A DNA stretch of 64,000 bases from Flavobacterium luteolum. GTDB taxonomy: Bacteria; Bacteroidota; Bacteroidia; Flavobacteriales; Flavobacteriaceae. The stretch lies in NCBI RefSeq assembly GCF_027111275.1, contig NZ_CP114286.1:2356001-2420000 (forward strand), read 5' to 3'. Below, piece by piece: positions 1-8,988 of this stretch. Made by a program: the position numbers and the translations under genes. The notes beneath the pieces were generated by a model, which saw nothing but the letters and a program-made list of their open reading frames with translations, did no database searches and was not told the DNA's origin. Every line of letters begins with the position of its first letter. The first letter of the stretch is position 1.

Positions 1-1
1 G

Positions 2-700
2 ATCGAATTACAGGAAAATGCGTTAAAGTTTTACATGGGTATGCCTATCGAAACTCAAATCGTTATGCCTAAAGAAGAATTTCAAGTTGTGCCAGCTGCT
101 TTAACACAAGAGCCAAATATTGAAAACAGAACAGAATATTTGCTTTTGAAAAAACAAGAAGAACTTTTAGTGTTTAATAAAAAGGCAGTTGAAGCTGGTT
201 ACTATCCGACACTTTCATTGTCTGCAGGATATAATTATATCGGACAAGGACCTGAAATGCCTTGGTTTGCAAAACCAGAAAAAGGAGTGTATTGGTCAGA
301 TTTCTCAGCAGTTGCCTTAAACCTACACGTACCAATCTTTACAGGTTTCGGGACTCGTGCAAAAGTTAGACAGGCAGATGTTCAAATCAGAGAACTTCAA
401 GAAGACATCAAAGACACTAAATTATCTCTTGATTTAGATTATAAAAATGCAATGGCACAGATTAATAATAACCTTGTGACTATTGAGAATCAGAGAGAAA
501 ATATGCGTTTAGCGCTAGATATTTTAAGCAATACTAAAAACAATTATCTTCAAGGATTAGCATCTTTAACCGATTTGCTAGATGCAGAAAATGCATCACT
601 TGAAGCTCAAAATAACTTTACAAGAGCAGTTTTAAATTATAAAATTGCCGAAATATCTCTAATCAAATCGAAAGGCGAACTTAAATCTCTTACTAAATAA
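2..700 (+). CDS. TolC-family outer membrane efflux protein, 3' part only
   Basis: This is the C-terminal part of an outer-membrane efflux channel. The reading frame is open from base 2, so the true start lies before the window. The visible residues include a GYNYIGQGPEMPW-type strand and a long amphipathic helical repeat with SLDLDYKNAMAQ and LASLTDLLDAENA, typical of TolC/OEP proteins. It is followed 12 bases later by the periplasmic adaptor and then by the RND pump, so it is the channel of a tripartite export system. The substrate cannot be told from the sequence. Confidence 0.9.
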   Translation: MELQENALKFYMGMPIETQIVMPKEEFQVVPAALTQEPNIENRTEYLLLKKQEELLVFNKKAVEAGYYPTLSLSAGYNYIGQGPEMPWFAKPEKGVYWSDFSAVALNLHVPIFTGFGTRAKVRQADVQIRELQEDIKDTKLSLDLDYKNAMAQINNNLVTIENQRENMRLALDILSNTKNNYLQGLASLTDLLDAENASLEAQNNFTRAVLNYKIAEISLIKSKGELKSLTK

Positions 701-712
701 CAAATTATTACA

Positions 713-1780
713 ATGAAGAAAATAATTATAACAGTCGTAATCATAGTCGTGGCTTTTGTCGGGATTAACTACATTCTAAATAAGAACAAGGCAGAAAATG
801 AAGCGAAAACTGCAATTGTAGCAGAAAAAAACGCAGCAGTTTCTGTAAAAGTGGCTACAGTAAAAACAGAAGATGTTAACTTAGGTTTTACTGCAAACGG
901 AAACTTCGCACCAATTCAGGAATTGACTTTCTCTGCTGAAAAATCTGGAAAAGTAATTAGTGTGTTAGTTAAAGAAGGTGACTATGTAAGAGTAGGCCAA
1001 ACTCTTTTAACAGTAAGAGGTGACGTTATCAATGTAAACGCTCAAGCAGCTGAAGCAGCATATCAAAACGCAAAATCTGATTATGCTAGATATGAAAATG
1101 CTTTCAAAACAGGTGGTGTTACAAAACAGCAATTAGATCAAGCAAAATTAGCTTTAACTAATGCTCAATCTAATTATACTCAAGCTAAAATTAATGTTGG
1201 AGATACAAGAGTAAAAGCTCCAATTAACGGATACATCAATAAAAAATATATCGAGCCAGGTTCTATTTTAGCAGGAATGCCTGCAACTGCTTTATTTGAT
1301 ATTGTAAATGTTTCTAAATTAAAATTAACTGTTACAGTAAACGAAACTCAAGTTGCTAGTTTAAAATTAGGACAAACTGTAGACATTACAGCAAGTGTTT
1401 ATCCTGATAAATCATTTAGTGGAAAAATTACTTTCATTGCTGCAAAAGCAGATGCTTCTTTAAATTTCCCTGTAGAAATTGAAATTACAAACAATGCTAA
1501 CAACGACTTAAAAGCAGGTATGTACGGAACGGCAAACTTTGGTGCGAAGAGTCAAAAACAAAACTTGAAAGTTGTTCCTAGAAATGCTTTTGTTGGTAGT
1601 GTGAGCAGTAACGAAATTTTTGTTGTAGAAAACGGTGTTGCTAAATTAAGAAAAGTAGTGGCAGGAAGAATTTTAGGAGATAAAGTTGAAATCATTAATG
1701 GTTTAAATGACGGAGAAACTGTAATTGTGACTGGTCAAATCAACCTACAAGACGGAAATACAGTAGAAATTATTAAATAA
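713..1780 (+). CDS. RND efflux periplasmic adaptor (membrane fusion protein)
   Basis: The 355-residue protein begins with an N-terminal membrane anchor (about residues 3-22). A lipoyl/barrel-sandwich half follows with SGKVISVLVKEGDYVRVGQ near residue 85, then a short coiled-coil hairpin, a second lipoyl half (VKAPINGYINKKYIEPG) and a C-terminal beta-barrel/MP domain. This is the AcrA/HlyD-like adaptor architecture. It bridges the inner-membrane RND pump encoded next to the TolC-like channel encoded just upstream. The three genes run in one direction with short gaps, which indicates an operon. Confidence 0.93.
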   Translation: MKKIIITVVIIVVAFVGINYILNKNKAENEAKTAIVAEKNAAVSVKVATVKTEDVNLGFTANGNFAPIQELTFSAEKSGKVISVLVKEGDYVRVGQTLLTVRGDVINVNAQAAEAAYQNAKSDYARYENAFKTGGVTKQQLDQAKLALTNAQSNYTQAKINVGDTRVKAPINGYINKKYIEPGSILAGMPATALFDIVNVSKLKLTVTVNETQVASLKLGQTVDITASVYPDKSFSGKITFIAAKADASLNFPVEIEITNNANNDLKAGMYGTANFGAKSQKQNLKVVPRNAFVGSVSSNEIFVVENGVAKLRKVVAGRILGDKVEIINGLNDGETVIVTGQINLQDGNTVEIIK

Positions 1781-1786
1781 TTATTT

Positions 1787-1861
1787 GGCTATAAGCATTA
1801 AGCTATAGGCTATAAGCAATTCCAAAGCTTAAAGCCTATTGCCTACAGCTTAAAGCATAAA
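1787..1861. repeat. Imperfect palindromic intergenic repeat
   Basis: The 90-base gap between adaptor and pump is filled with variants of the words GCTATAAGC, AAGCTATAGGC and AGCTTAAAGC arranged in both orientations, so the transcript could fold into an imperfect hairpin. It lies inside the operon, where it could attenuate or stabilise mRNA segments. That role is inference. Confidence 0.6.
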
Positions 1862-1871
1862 GAAAAAATAT

Positions 1872-4800
1872 ATGAAATTAGCCGAAATATCCATAAAACG
1901 TCCGTCGTTGGTAATTGTATTGTTTACAATTCTGACACTAGGTGGATTGTTCAGTTACAGCCAATTAGGCTACGAGCTGATCCCAAAATTCGAAACCAAC
2001 GTTATTACGGTTTCAACTGTATATCCTGGAGCTTCTCCGAGTGAGGTTGAAAATACAGTAACGAAAAAAATTGAAGATGCGATTGCGTCTTTAGAAAATA
2101 TCAAGAAAATCGATTCGAAATCTTATGAGAGTCTTTCGATTGTGTCAATTACATTGACTTCAAATGCGAATGTTGATATTTCGATGAATGATGCTCAGCG
2201 TAAAATTAATGCGATTTTGAGTGATCTTCCAGATGATGCAGATCCTCCGTCATTGACTAAATTCTCTTTGAGTGATTTACCAATTATGACGCTTGGTGCG
2301 AATGGTAAAATGGATGAAGCAGCTTTCTACGATTTGATCGATAAAAAGATTGCGCCAGTTTTATCTCGTGTACAAGGGGTTGCTCAGGTAAACATTATTG
2401 GTGGTCAAGAGCGTGAGATTCAGGTAAACCTTGATGCAGTAAAAATGCAAGGTTACGGACTTTCAGTTCCACAAGTACAGCAGACTATCTTGAGTTCAAA
2501 CTTGGATTTCCCTACAGGTAACATCCAGACTCGTAACCAAAAAATCTTAATCCGTTTAGCGGGTAAATATAAGAATGTTGACGAATTAAGAAACTTAGTA
2601 GTTTCTTCTCAAAACGGAATTCAAATTCGTTTAGGCGATATCGCTGATGTTCAGGATACACAAAAAATTGCAGAGAAAATTGCACGTGTAGATCAAAAAA
2701 GTGCAATTGTTCTTCAAATTGTAAAACAATCAGATGCTAATGCCGTTGCGGTAAGTGAGCAATTGATTAAGACAATTAAAACTTTAGAGAGCGATTACAA
2801 ATCGGCTCAATTGAAATTAGAGGTTGCAAAAGACAGTACTGTCTTTACGCTTGAAGCAGCAGATTCTGTTGTACATGACTTGTTAATTGCAGTTATTCTG
2901 GTAGCATTTGTAATGTTGTTCTTCTTGCACAGTATTCGAAACTCGTTAATCGTAATGGTATCTATTCCAGCATCTTTGATTGCGACATTTATCGGAATTT
3001 ATTTGTTAGGTTACACACTTAACTTAATGTCTTTACTTGGTTTGTCTCTTGTTGTAGGTATTCTTGTGGATGACGCGATTGTGGTACTAGAGAATATTTA
3101 CCGACATATGGAGATGGGTAAAAGCCGAATTCGAGCGGCTTATGACGGAACTGCCGAAATTGGTGCAACCGTAACTTCGATTACATTAGTAATTGTGGTA
3201 GTGTTCTTGCCAATTGCAATGAGTACAGGATTAGTATCGAACATTATTACCCAGTTCTGTGTTACGGTAATTATTTCTACAATGTTCTCGTTGTTGGCTT
3301 CATTTACAATTATTCCATGGTTATCTTCTCGTTTTGGAAAACTAGAGCATATTGAAGGTAAAAATCTTTTCGGAAAAATTATCCTTGGTTTCGAAAGCTA
3401 TTTGACTCGTTTTACAAACTGGGTATCAAACTTGCTTAACTGGTGTTTAGATCACTATATTAAAACAATAGTTGCAGTTGTAGTAATGTTTTTTGGAACG
3501 ATCTTCTGGTTAATGGGAGGTGGATATATTGGAGGAGAGTTCTTCGCATCATCTGATAGTGGTGAGTTCTTAGTACAAATTGAAATGCCAAAAGACGCTT
3601 CGTTAGAGCAAACCAACTTTATGACGCAAAAAGCAGAAGCTTTCTTAAAAGGAGAGAAATATGTTTTCAGCCAGATTACAACAGTTGGTCAAACCAGTGA
3701 AGGTTTAGGAGCTGCTCAGGCAACTGCATACAAAGCAGAGATTGACGTTAAAATGATTGATCAAAAAGATCGTACAGACGACGCCAACGTTTATGCTGCA
3801 AAAGTAAAACGTAAACTGGAAAAAGTTTTAGTTGGAGCAAAAGTAAAAACAGTTCCAGTAGGTATCTTAGGTACTGCTGAGGATGCAACTCTAGGTTTGA
3901 TCGTAACTGGTCCAAACGTAGAAAGCGCAATGAAATTTGCTAAACTTGCCGAAGCAGAATTACGTACCATTCCTGGAACAACTGAGATTAAATTAACAGT
4001 TGAAGACGGAAATCCAGAGATCAACGTTCAGGTTGATAGAGATAAAATGGCTGCTTTAGGACTAACACTTCAAACAGTTGGTTTAACTATGCAGACTGCT
4101 TACAGTGGTAATACAGACGGTAAATTTAGAGCTGGTGAATACGAGTACGATATCAACATTAAATACAACGAATTTGATAGAAAAAATATCACAGACGTTA
4201 GTAACTTGATTTTCATCAACAATGCAGGTCAGCAAATTAAATTAAACCAATTTGCTACAATTACTGAAGGTTCTGGACCAAGTAAATTAGAGCGTAGAGA
4301 TAAAACAGCTTCTGTAACCGTACAAGGTCAGAATGTTGGGGTACCAGCAGGAACAATCGTTCAGCAATGGCAGGCAAAATTAGATAAATTGCAAAAACCT
4401 ACAGGAGTTAATTACATCTGGGGTGGTGACCAAGAGAATCAATCAGAAGGATTTGGTACTTTAGGAATCGCATTATTAGCCGCTATTATTTTGGTTTACC
4501 TTGTAATGGTTGGATTATATGACAGTTTCGTTCACCCGTTTGTTGTATTATTTGCTATTCCGCTTTCGTTCATTGGAGTTTTATTCGCCCTAGCATTAAC
4601 AAACAATACCTTGAATATTTTTACCATCTTAGGGGTAATCATGTTGATTGGTCTTGTGTGTAAGAATGCGATCATGCTTGTCGATTATACGAATCAGCGA
4701 AGAGCAGCCGGAGAATCAATCAGAAACGCTCTAATCCAAGCAAACCACGCTCGTTTACGTCCGATTTTGATGACGACAATTGCGATGGTATTTGGTATGT

Positions 4801-5048
4801 TCCCGATTGCATTGGCATCTGGAGCAGGAGCTGAATGGAAAAACGGATTAGCGTGGGTAATTATTGGAGGTTTGATTTCTTCATTATTCCTAACGTTAAT
4901 TGTGGTACCAGTTATCTATGATATTATGGAGAAAATCATTAGAAAATTCTCTAAAGGAGAAAAAATCGACTACGAAGCAGAAATGCATGCCGATTATGTG
5001 CATACTGAATTAAGCGAAGACGGTTTTAATCCGAAACATACTCATTAA
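1872..5048 (+). CDS. RND efflux pump permease (AcrB/HAE1-like)
   Basis: The 1058-residue protein has the RND layout of two six-helix bundles, each preceded by a large periplasmic loop. An N-terminal amphipathic helix ([14 protein letters not shown]) is followed by the paired aspartates of the proton relay in [19 protein letters not shown] near residue 400. A C-terminal bundle ends with PVIYDIMEK. The tail is short and acidic, with a few histidines. The pump would export drugs or other small molecules with energy from the proton gradient, together with the adaptor and channel encoded upstream. Length is normal for the family. Substrate is unknown. Confidence 0.95.
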   Translation: MKLAEISIKRPSLVIVLFTILTLGGLFSYSQLGYELIPKFETNVITVSTVYPGASPSEVENTVTKKIEDAIASLENIKKIDSKSYESLSIVSITLTSNANVDISMNDAQRKINAILSDLPDDADPPSLTKFSLSDLPIMTLGANGKMDEAAFYDLIDKKIAPVLSRVQGVAQVNIIGGQEREIQVNLDAVKMQGYGLSVPQVQQTILSSNLDFPTGNIQTRNQKILIRLAGKYKNVDELRNLVVSSQNGIQIRLGDIADVQDTQKIAEKIARVDQKSAIVLQIVKQSDANAVAVSEQLIKTIKTLESDYKSAQLKLEVAKDSTVFTLEAADSVVHDLLIAVILVAFVMLFFLHSIRNSLIVMVSIPASLIATFIGIYLLGYTLNLMSLLGLSLVVGILVDDAIVVLENIYRHMEMGKSRIRAAYDGTAEIGATVTSITLVIVVVFLPIAMSTGLVSNIITQFCVTVIISTMFSLLASFTIIPWLSSRFGKLEHIEGKNLFGKIILGFESYLTRFTNWVSNLLNWCLDHYIKTIVAVVVMFFGTIFWLMGGGYIGGEFFASSDSGEFLVQIEMPKDASLEQTNFMTQKAEAFLKGEKYVFSQITTVGQTSEGLGAAQATAYKAEIDVKMIDQKDRTDDANVYAAKVKRKLEKVLVGAKVKTVPVGILGTAEDATLGLIVTGPNVESAMKFAKLAEAELRTIPGTTEIKLTVEDGNPEINVQVDRDKMAALGLTLQTVGLTMQTAYSGNTDGKFRAGEYEYDINIKYNEFDRKNITDVSNLIFINNAGQQIKLNQFATITEGSGPSKLERRDKTASVTVQGQNVGVPAGTIVQQWQAKLDKLQKPTGVNYIWGGDQENQSEGFGTLGIALLAAIILVYLVMVGLYDSFVHPFVVLFAIPLSFIGVLFALALTNNTLNIFTILGVIMLIGLVCKNAIMLVDYTNQRRAAGESIRNALIQANHARLRPILMTTIAMVFGMFPIALASGAGAEWKNGLAWVIIGGLISSLFLTLIVVPVIYDIMEKIIRKFSKGEKIDYEAEMHADYVHTELSEDGFNPKHTH

Positions 5049-5104
5049 TAGTTTTAATTTTTGATAGTGGAATTCCGAGCCCGAATTCGGAATTTCACAA
5101 TGAA

Positions 5105-5145
5105 AAATCCCAAGTTCCTTTAAATTGGAATTTGGGATTTTTTTT
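5105..5145 (+). terminator. Rho-independent terminator after the RND operon
   Basis: AAATCCCAA and TTGGGATTT form the outer stem (5105-5113 with 5132-5140), with an inner TTCC/GGAA pairing, followed by a run of T. It sits 57 bases after the pump stop codon. It also argues against any start at 5132 for the downstream MFS gene. Confidence 0.85.
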
Positions 5146-5194
5146 ATTGTTAATCGAAAAATCTGTTTATTTGCATCACCTTACAAAAACAACT

Positions 5195-6430
5195 ATGCTA
5201 CAAAAAGACAAGTCAGCAGCTATTGGTTTTATTTTTATAACCATGTTAATAGACATTACAGGATGGGGAATTATTATTCCTGTAATACCAAAATTAATCG
5301 AAGAATTAATTCACGGAGATATCAGTGAAGCCGCAAAAATTGGCGGCTGGTTGACTTTCGCGTATGCGATAACTCAGTTTGTATTTGCTCCCGTTATTGG
5401 AAATTTGAGTGATAAATTTGGAAGAAGGCCAATTATCTTGATTTCCCTTTTCGGATTTTCATTAGATTATCTTTTATTAGCATTTTCGCCAACTATTATC
5501 TGGCTTTTTATCGGAAGAATTATTGCTGGAGTTACCGGTGCCAGTATTACAACCGCTTCAGCTTATATTGCCGATGTTAGTACACCTGAAAACAGAGCTA
5601 AAAACTTTGGTTTAGTAGGTGCAGCTTTCGGATTAGGTTTTATCATCGGACCAGTTATTGGTGGACTTTTAGGACAATATGGATCAAGAGTGCCTTTTTA
5701 TGCCGCAGCAGTTTTATGTATGCTGAATTTCCTTTACGGATTTTTCATTCTGCCGGAATCGCTTAAAAAAGAAAACCGCAGACCTTTTGATTGGAAACGT
5801 GCCAACCCAATTGGAGCTATTTTAGGATTAAGAAAACACCCAACCTTAATTGGTTTAATCGTTGCAATATTTCTTCTGTATGTAGGTTCTCATGCCGTAC
5901 AAAGCAACTGGAGTTTCTTTACCATTTATCAATTCAATTGGGATGAAAGAATGATCGGAATTTCATTAGGGATAATTGGTTTATTGGTCGGAGTGGTACA
6001 AGGAGGATTAGTTCGATACATCAATCCGAAAATAGGAAATGAGAAAAGTATCTACATTGGTTTAGCTTTATATACCATCGGAATGCTATTGTTTGCTTTT
6101 GCAACAGAAAGCTGGATGATGTTTGTATTTTTAATTCCGTATTGTCTTGGCGGAATTGCCGGACCAGCATTGCAATCTGTTGTAGCAAGTAAAGTCGAAC
6201 CTAGCGAACAAGGAGAAATTCAAGGAACTTTGACCAGTTTAATGAGTGCTTCTTCGATTATTGGTCCGCCAATGATGGCCAATACATTTTATTTCTTCAC
6301 ACATGATGATGCGCCGTTTAAATTTGCAGGAGCACCTTTTATTTTAGGGGGAGTTTTAATGTTATTGAGTACAGTTGTTGCTTATTTTTCATTGAAAAAA
6401 CATGCAGTTCCGAAAACAGAAATGGAATAA
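5195..6430 (+). CDS. MFS transporter, Tet-like (DHA1 family)
   Basis: The product is a 412-residue twelve-helix major-facilitator exporter. The motif DKFGRRPI lies between the second and third helices and [19 protein letters not shown] in helix 5, as in TetA-type drug:H+ antiporters. The start at 5195 ([12 protein letters not shown]) was preferred because the upstream in-frame ATG at 5132 lies inside the terminator of the preceding operon. A TTG/TATTTG promoter-like pair lies just upstream. The family exports tetracyclines or unrelated small molecules, and resistance cannot be inferred without testing. Confidence 0.9.
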   Translation: MLQKDKSAAIGFIFITMLIDITGWGIIIPVIPKLIEELIHGDISEAAKIGGWLTFAYAITQFVFAPVIGNLSDKFGRRPIILISLFGFSLDYLLLAFSPTIIWLFIGRIIAGVTGASITTASAYIADVSTPENRAKNFGLVGAAFGLGFIIGPVIGGLLGQYGSRVPFYAAAVLCMLNFLYGFFILPESLKKENRRPFDWKRANPIGAILGLRKHPTLIGLIVAIFLLYVGSHAVQSNWSFFTIYQFNWDERMIGISLGIIGLLVGVVQGGLVRYINPKIGNEKSIYIGLALYTIGMLLFAFATESWMMFVFLIPYCLGGIAGPALQSVVASKVEPSEQGEIQGTLTSLMSASSIIGPPMMANTFYFFTHDDAPFKFAGAPFILGGVLMLLSTVVAYFSLKKHAVPKTEME

Positions 6431-6451
6431 TAAACAGAAATGTTTTAAAAT

Positions 6452-6490
6452 AAAAAAAGCCTTCATATTTAAATTATGAAGGCTTTTTTT
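6452..6490. terminator. Bidirectional terminator
   Basis: AAAAAAAGCCTTCAT and its reverse complement ATGAAGGCTTTTTTT flank an AT loop. The hairpin stands between the converging MFS gene and the T9SS-protein gene, so it can serve both. Confidence 0.88.
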
Positions 6491-6505
6491 ATTTGTGGTG
6501 AAGTT

Positions 6506-8497
6506 TTATTCTTTAATAAATTTCAAAGCTTTTTCTTTTCCGTCAGATTTTATATTTAAAATATACAATCCTTTAGCAAGATTTGACAAATCAATTTCAG
6601 AATTTGTTTTATTTATTTTTTTTGATAAAACAGATTGTCCTGAAACAGAGAAAATCTGAATGTCTTCAATTATTGATTTGTTTTTAATCGTTAAAATATG
6701 TTTCACAGGATTAGGGTAAAACTGAAAGTCAGTCAAATCAAAATCTGGAGTAGAAAGCGAGCCATTTAGTTTGGCTGTTACAGCAAGACGTTCTTTACTC
6801 TCGATTCCGTTTATTGTTTGCGAGGCATAATACGTTACACCATCAACCAAAACCGTAGACAATGGTAAAGAGGGTTCTATAGCAACTTTACTTGTTTTTC
6901 CGGTTGGAGAAGTTCCTGGTCTACTGTACCATTTAATGTTTTGACCATCAATAACAAGATCACCCAAAGTTTGTCCAGATTTAAACTCTAAAATCATTTC
7001 TTTTTTACCATCTATTAAAGGCGCTGGCGGATTGACCGTTATATACAGCAATGTGGCACATCCTTTTTCATCAATGACCATAACTTCATGATCTCCATAA
7101 CTTACGTTTGTAAACACATTATTAGATTTTCGATCAAAAGAATCCATCTGATACAAATAATTACCATTTCCTCCAATAGCATTTACCGTTACAGTTTGAT
7201 TTTCAATACTTACTGTTACATCTAATGAAGAAGGCTGACTAATATGAATCATCGATGCTTTTATACTGCAGTTAGCACTATCGGTAACATCAACAGTATA
7301 ATCGCCGGCACTTAAATATTCAAAAATATTAGACGATTGTTGGTTTGTTAATGCAGTGCCAGCAGCATTTCTAAGTAAATATTTGTACGGAAAAATACCG
7401 CCTGTTACATTTACTTGAATTGATCCTTCAGATGAGTAAGGACAAATTGCATCTTTTGTGATGACGTCTAGCGCTAATGGCTGATATTCGTTAACGATAC
7501 AAATTAAATTACTAGTGCAGTTTGCATCATCTTTTGTTGTTATAGAATAAGAGCCTGGTTCTACGTTGGCTAAAGTATAGCTAGATGCTTGACTAGCTAT
7601 ATAAGGAGCACCGTTTATAGAATACTGATATGGCGGTTTTCCGCCTTCGGTAACAATTTTAATTGAACCTTTGTTATTACAAGTAGGATTGGTTATAATA
7701 AGAACCGAAGATAAAGTAGATTTATACTGATTGACCGAAACGTTTGTTGAAGCAATACAGCCATTTTGATCTTTTACATACACAGTATAGTCGCCCGCGT
7801 TTAAGTCGCTTGAAGTATTTGAATTGGAATAATTAATGCCGTCAAAAGAATAAGTATATACAGATGTTCCTCCATTTCCTGTAATTGTAACAATATCTTT
7901 GTTGCCGCAGTTAATGCCTTCTGTTACAACTGCATTTGCTTTTAAAGGTATATAAGGTTTAACCTGAACAAAAACAGGAATGTCAGTTTTACAATTATAA
8001 GAATCTTTTATTAGAATAGTGTAATCGCCAGGCTCCAGATAAAAATCTCTGTTAGGAAGATACGTCTGTCCATAATCTAACGAATAGCTAAAATTTTGAC
8101 TCGCGCCTGGCAGAACTGAAACTAATTGAATTCTTGTTCGAGGTTCATTACAGTCAGGATTTATTGTTAAAGCCACAATCTGCTCAGTCGGATAGAAGAT
8201 TAATTGAAAGAAATTTGTTGTAATAGTACCTTTATTGTTTATTCTCGCATAAACGATTTGCGATTGAGGCGAAACAAAATAAGTTGGATCTGGAATTGGA
8301 CTTGTATTAGCAGTAGCGTCATTAAGACTTAAATGGTAACTTACGGTAGTTTCGTTAGGATTTAAGTTACCGATTAATTCAGCATTGCGAGTTGTTAAAT
8401 TAAATATTGGATACGTTTGACATCCACTGAGAGGGCTAATCTGTGCAAAAAATAAAGTAGGCAGTAAAAAAAGAAAACAAAGTAGAGTTTTTTTCAT
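6506..8497 (-). CDS. Secreted SprB-repeat protein with T9SS type A sorting domain
   Basis: The 663-residue protein starts MKKTLLCFLFLLP with a signal peptide ending near FFAQ. An in-frame ATG 13 codons upstream would bury this signal, so 8497 was chosen. The middle is a series of repeats of the SprB type, each with a pattern like GGxxPYxYSxNG followed by LxAGxYTVxVxDxxxC. The end has the type A sorting signature (FQFYPNPVKHILTI, then SGQSVLSKKI, then GLYILNIKSDG). It would be exported by Sec, then secreted or anchored on the cell surface by the type IX system. It is the distal gene of the minus-strand CHAT locus. Ligand is unknown. Confidence 0.9.
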   Translation of the reverse strand: MKKTLLCFLFLLPTLFFAQISPLSGCQTYPIFNLTTRNAELIGNLNPNETTVSYHLSLNDATANTSPIPDPTYFVSPQSQIVYARINNKGTITTNFFQLIFYPTEQIVALTINPDCNEPRTRIQLVSVLPGASQNFSYSLDYGQTYLPNRDFYLEPGDYTILIKDSYNCKTDIPVFVQVKPYIPLKANAVVTEGINCGNKDIVTITGNGGTSVYTYSFDGINYSNSNTSSDLNAGDYTVYVKDQNGCIASTNVSVNQYKSTLSSVLIITNPTCNNKGSIKIVTEGGKPPYQYSINGAPYIASQASSYTLANVEPGSYSITTKDDANCTSNLICIVNEYQPLALDVITKDAICPYSSEGSIQVNVTGGIFPYKYLLRNAAGTALTNQQSSNIFEYLSAGDYTVDVTDSANCSIKASMIHISQPSSLDVTVSIENQTVTVNAIGGNGNYLYQMDSFDRKSNNVFTNVSYGDHEVMVIDEKGCATLLYITVNPPAPLIDGKKEMILEFKSGQTLGDLVIDGQNIKWYSRPGTSPTGKTSKVAIEPSLPLSTVLVDGVTYYASQTINGIESKERLAVTAKLNGSLSTPDFDLTDFQFYPNPVKHILTIKNKSIIEDIQIFSVSGQSVLSKKINKTNSEIDLSNLAKGLYILNIKSDGKEKALKFIKE

Positions 8498-8550
8498 AAG
8501 GATAGATTTGTTAAAATGGCGAAACAAATATATCAAAAAAACAAATTATA

Positions 8551-8988
8551 CTACTTTAAATATAAATAATGGTTAAAATAATCAATAATCGCTTTTCCCT
8601 CCAATAAAACATCAGCGCCAATAATGCCATGTACGGCTTTGGCCTTAAAAGATTCTAAAGCTTCATTAACATGCGAAAGATCAAAAATTACAATATTGAA
8701 ATCTTTGTTTTTCCAGCTTCCCAATTGCAATTTGTTTTTAGATGAAATCTGAGTTGTCATTCCAGTTCCGCCTGCTCCAGAAGCTTTTGTTTTAGAATTT
8801 TTTGCAGAAAGTTCAAAACGCTCAATAGACTCAAAACCCACGCAAGTGTTGGATGCGCCCGTGTCTAAAATGAAATTGCCAGAAATGCCATTTATTTTGG
8901 CTTTTATCTGCAAATGCTGAGTTTTAGTGATTTTGAATTTTATTTTTTTATAATTCTCTTTTTTGAGAATTTCGTGAAGATTTTCCAT
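8551..8988 (-). CDS. Retropepsin-like aspartic protease
   Basis: The product is a 145-residue single-domain aspartic protease of the retropepsin fold (clan AA, gag-like Asp_protease_2 group). The catalytic motif LDTGAS is at residues 41-46, with D42 the expected active-site aspartate. HGIIGADVLL near residue 125 matches the second conserved loop that closes a retropepsin lobe. A protein this small would act as a homodimer. No signal peptide or membrane segment is visible, so a cytoplasmic location is likely. Its first 41 bases overlap the end of the CHAT gene, which suggests translational coupling and a linked role. The substrate is unknown. Confidence 0.85.
   Translation of the reverse strand: MENLHEILKKENYKKIKFKITKTQHLQIKAKINGISGNFILDTGASNTCVGFESIERFELSAKNSKTKASGAGGTGMTTQISSKNKLQLGSWKNKDFNIVIFDLSHVNEALESFKAKAVHGIIGADVLLEGKAIIDYFNHYLYLK

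Noticed and set aside
5132..5194. Upstream start for the MFS gene
   Set aside because: The ATG lies within the terminator hairpin of the RND operon and the added residues are not part of the family.
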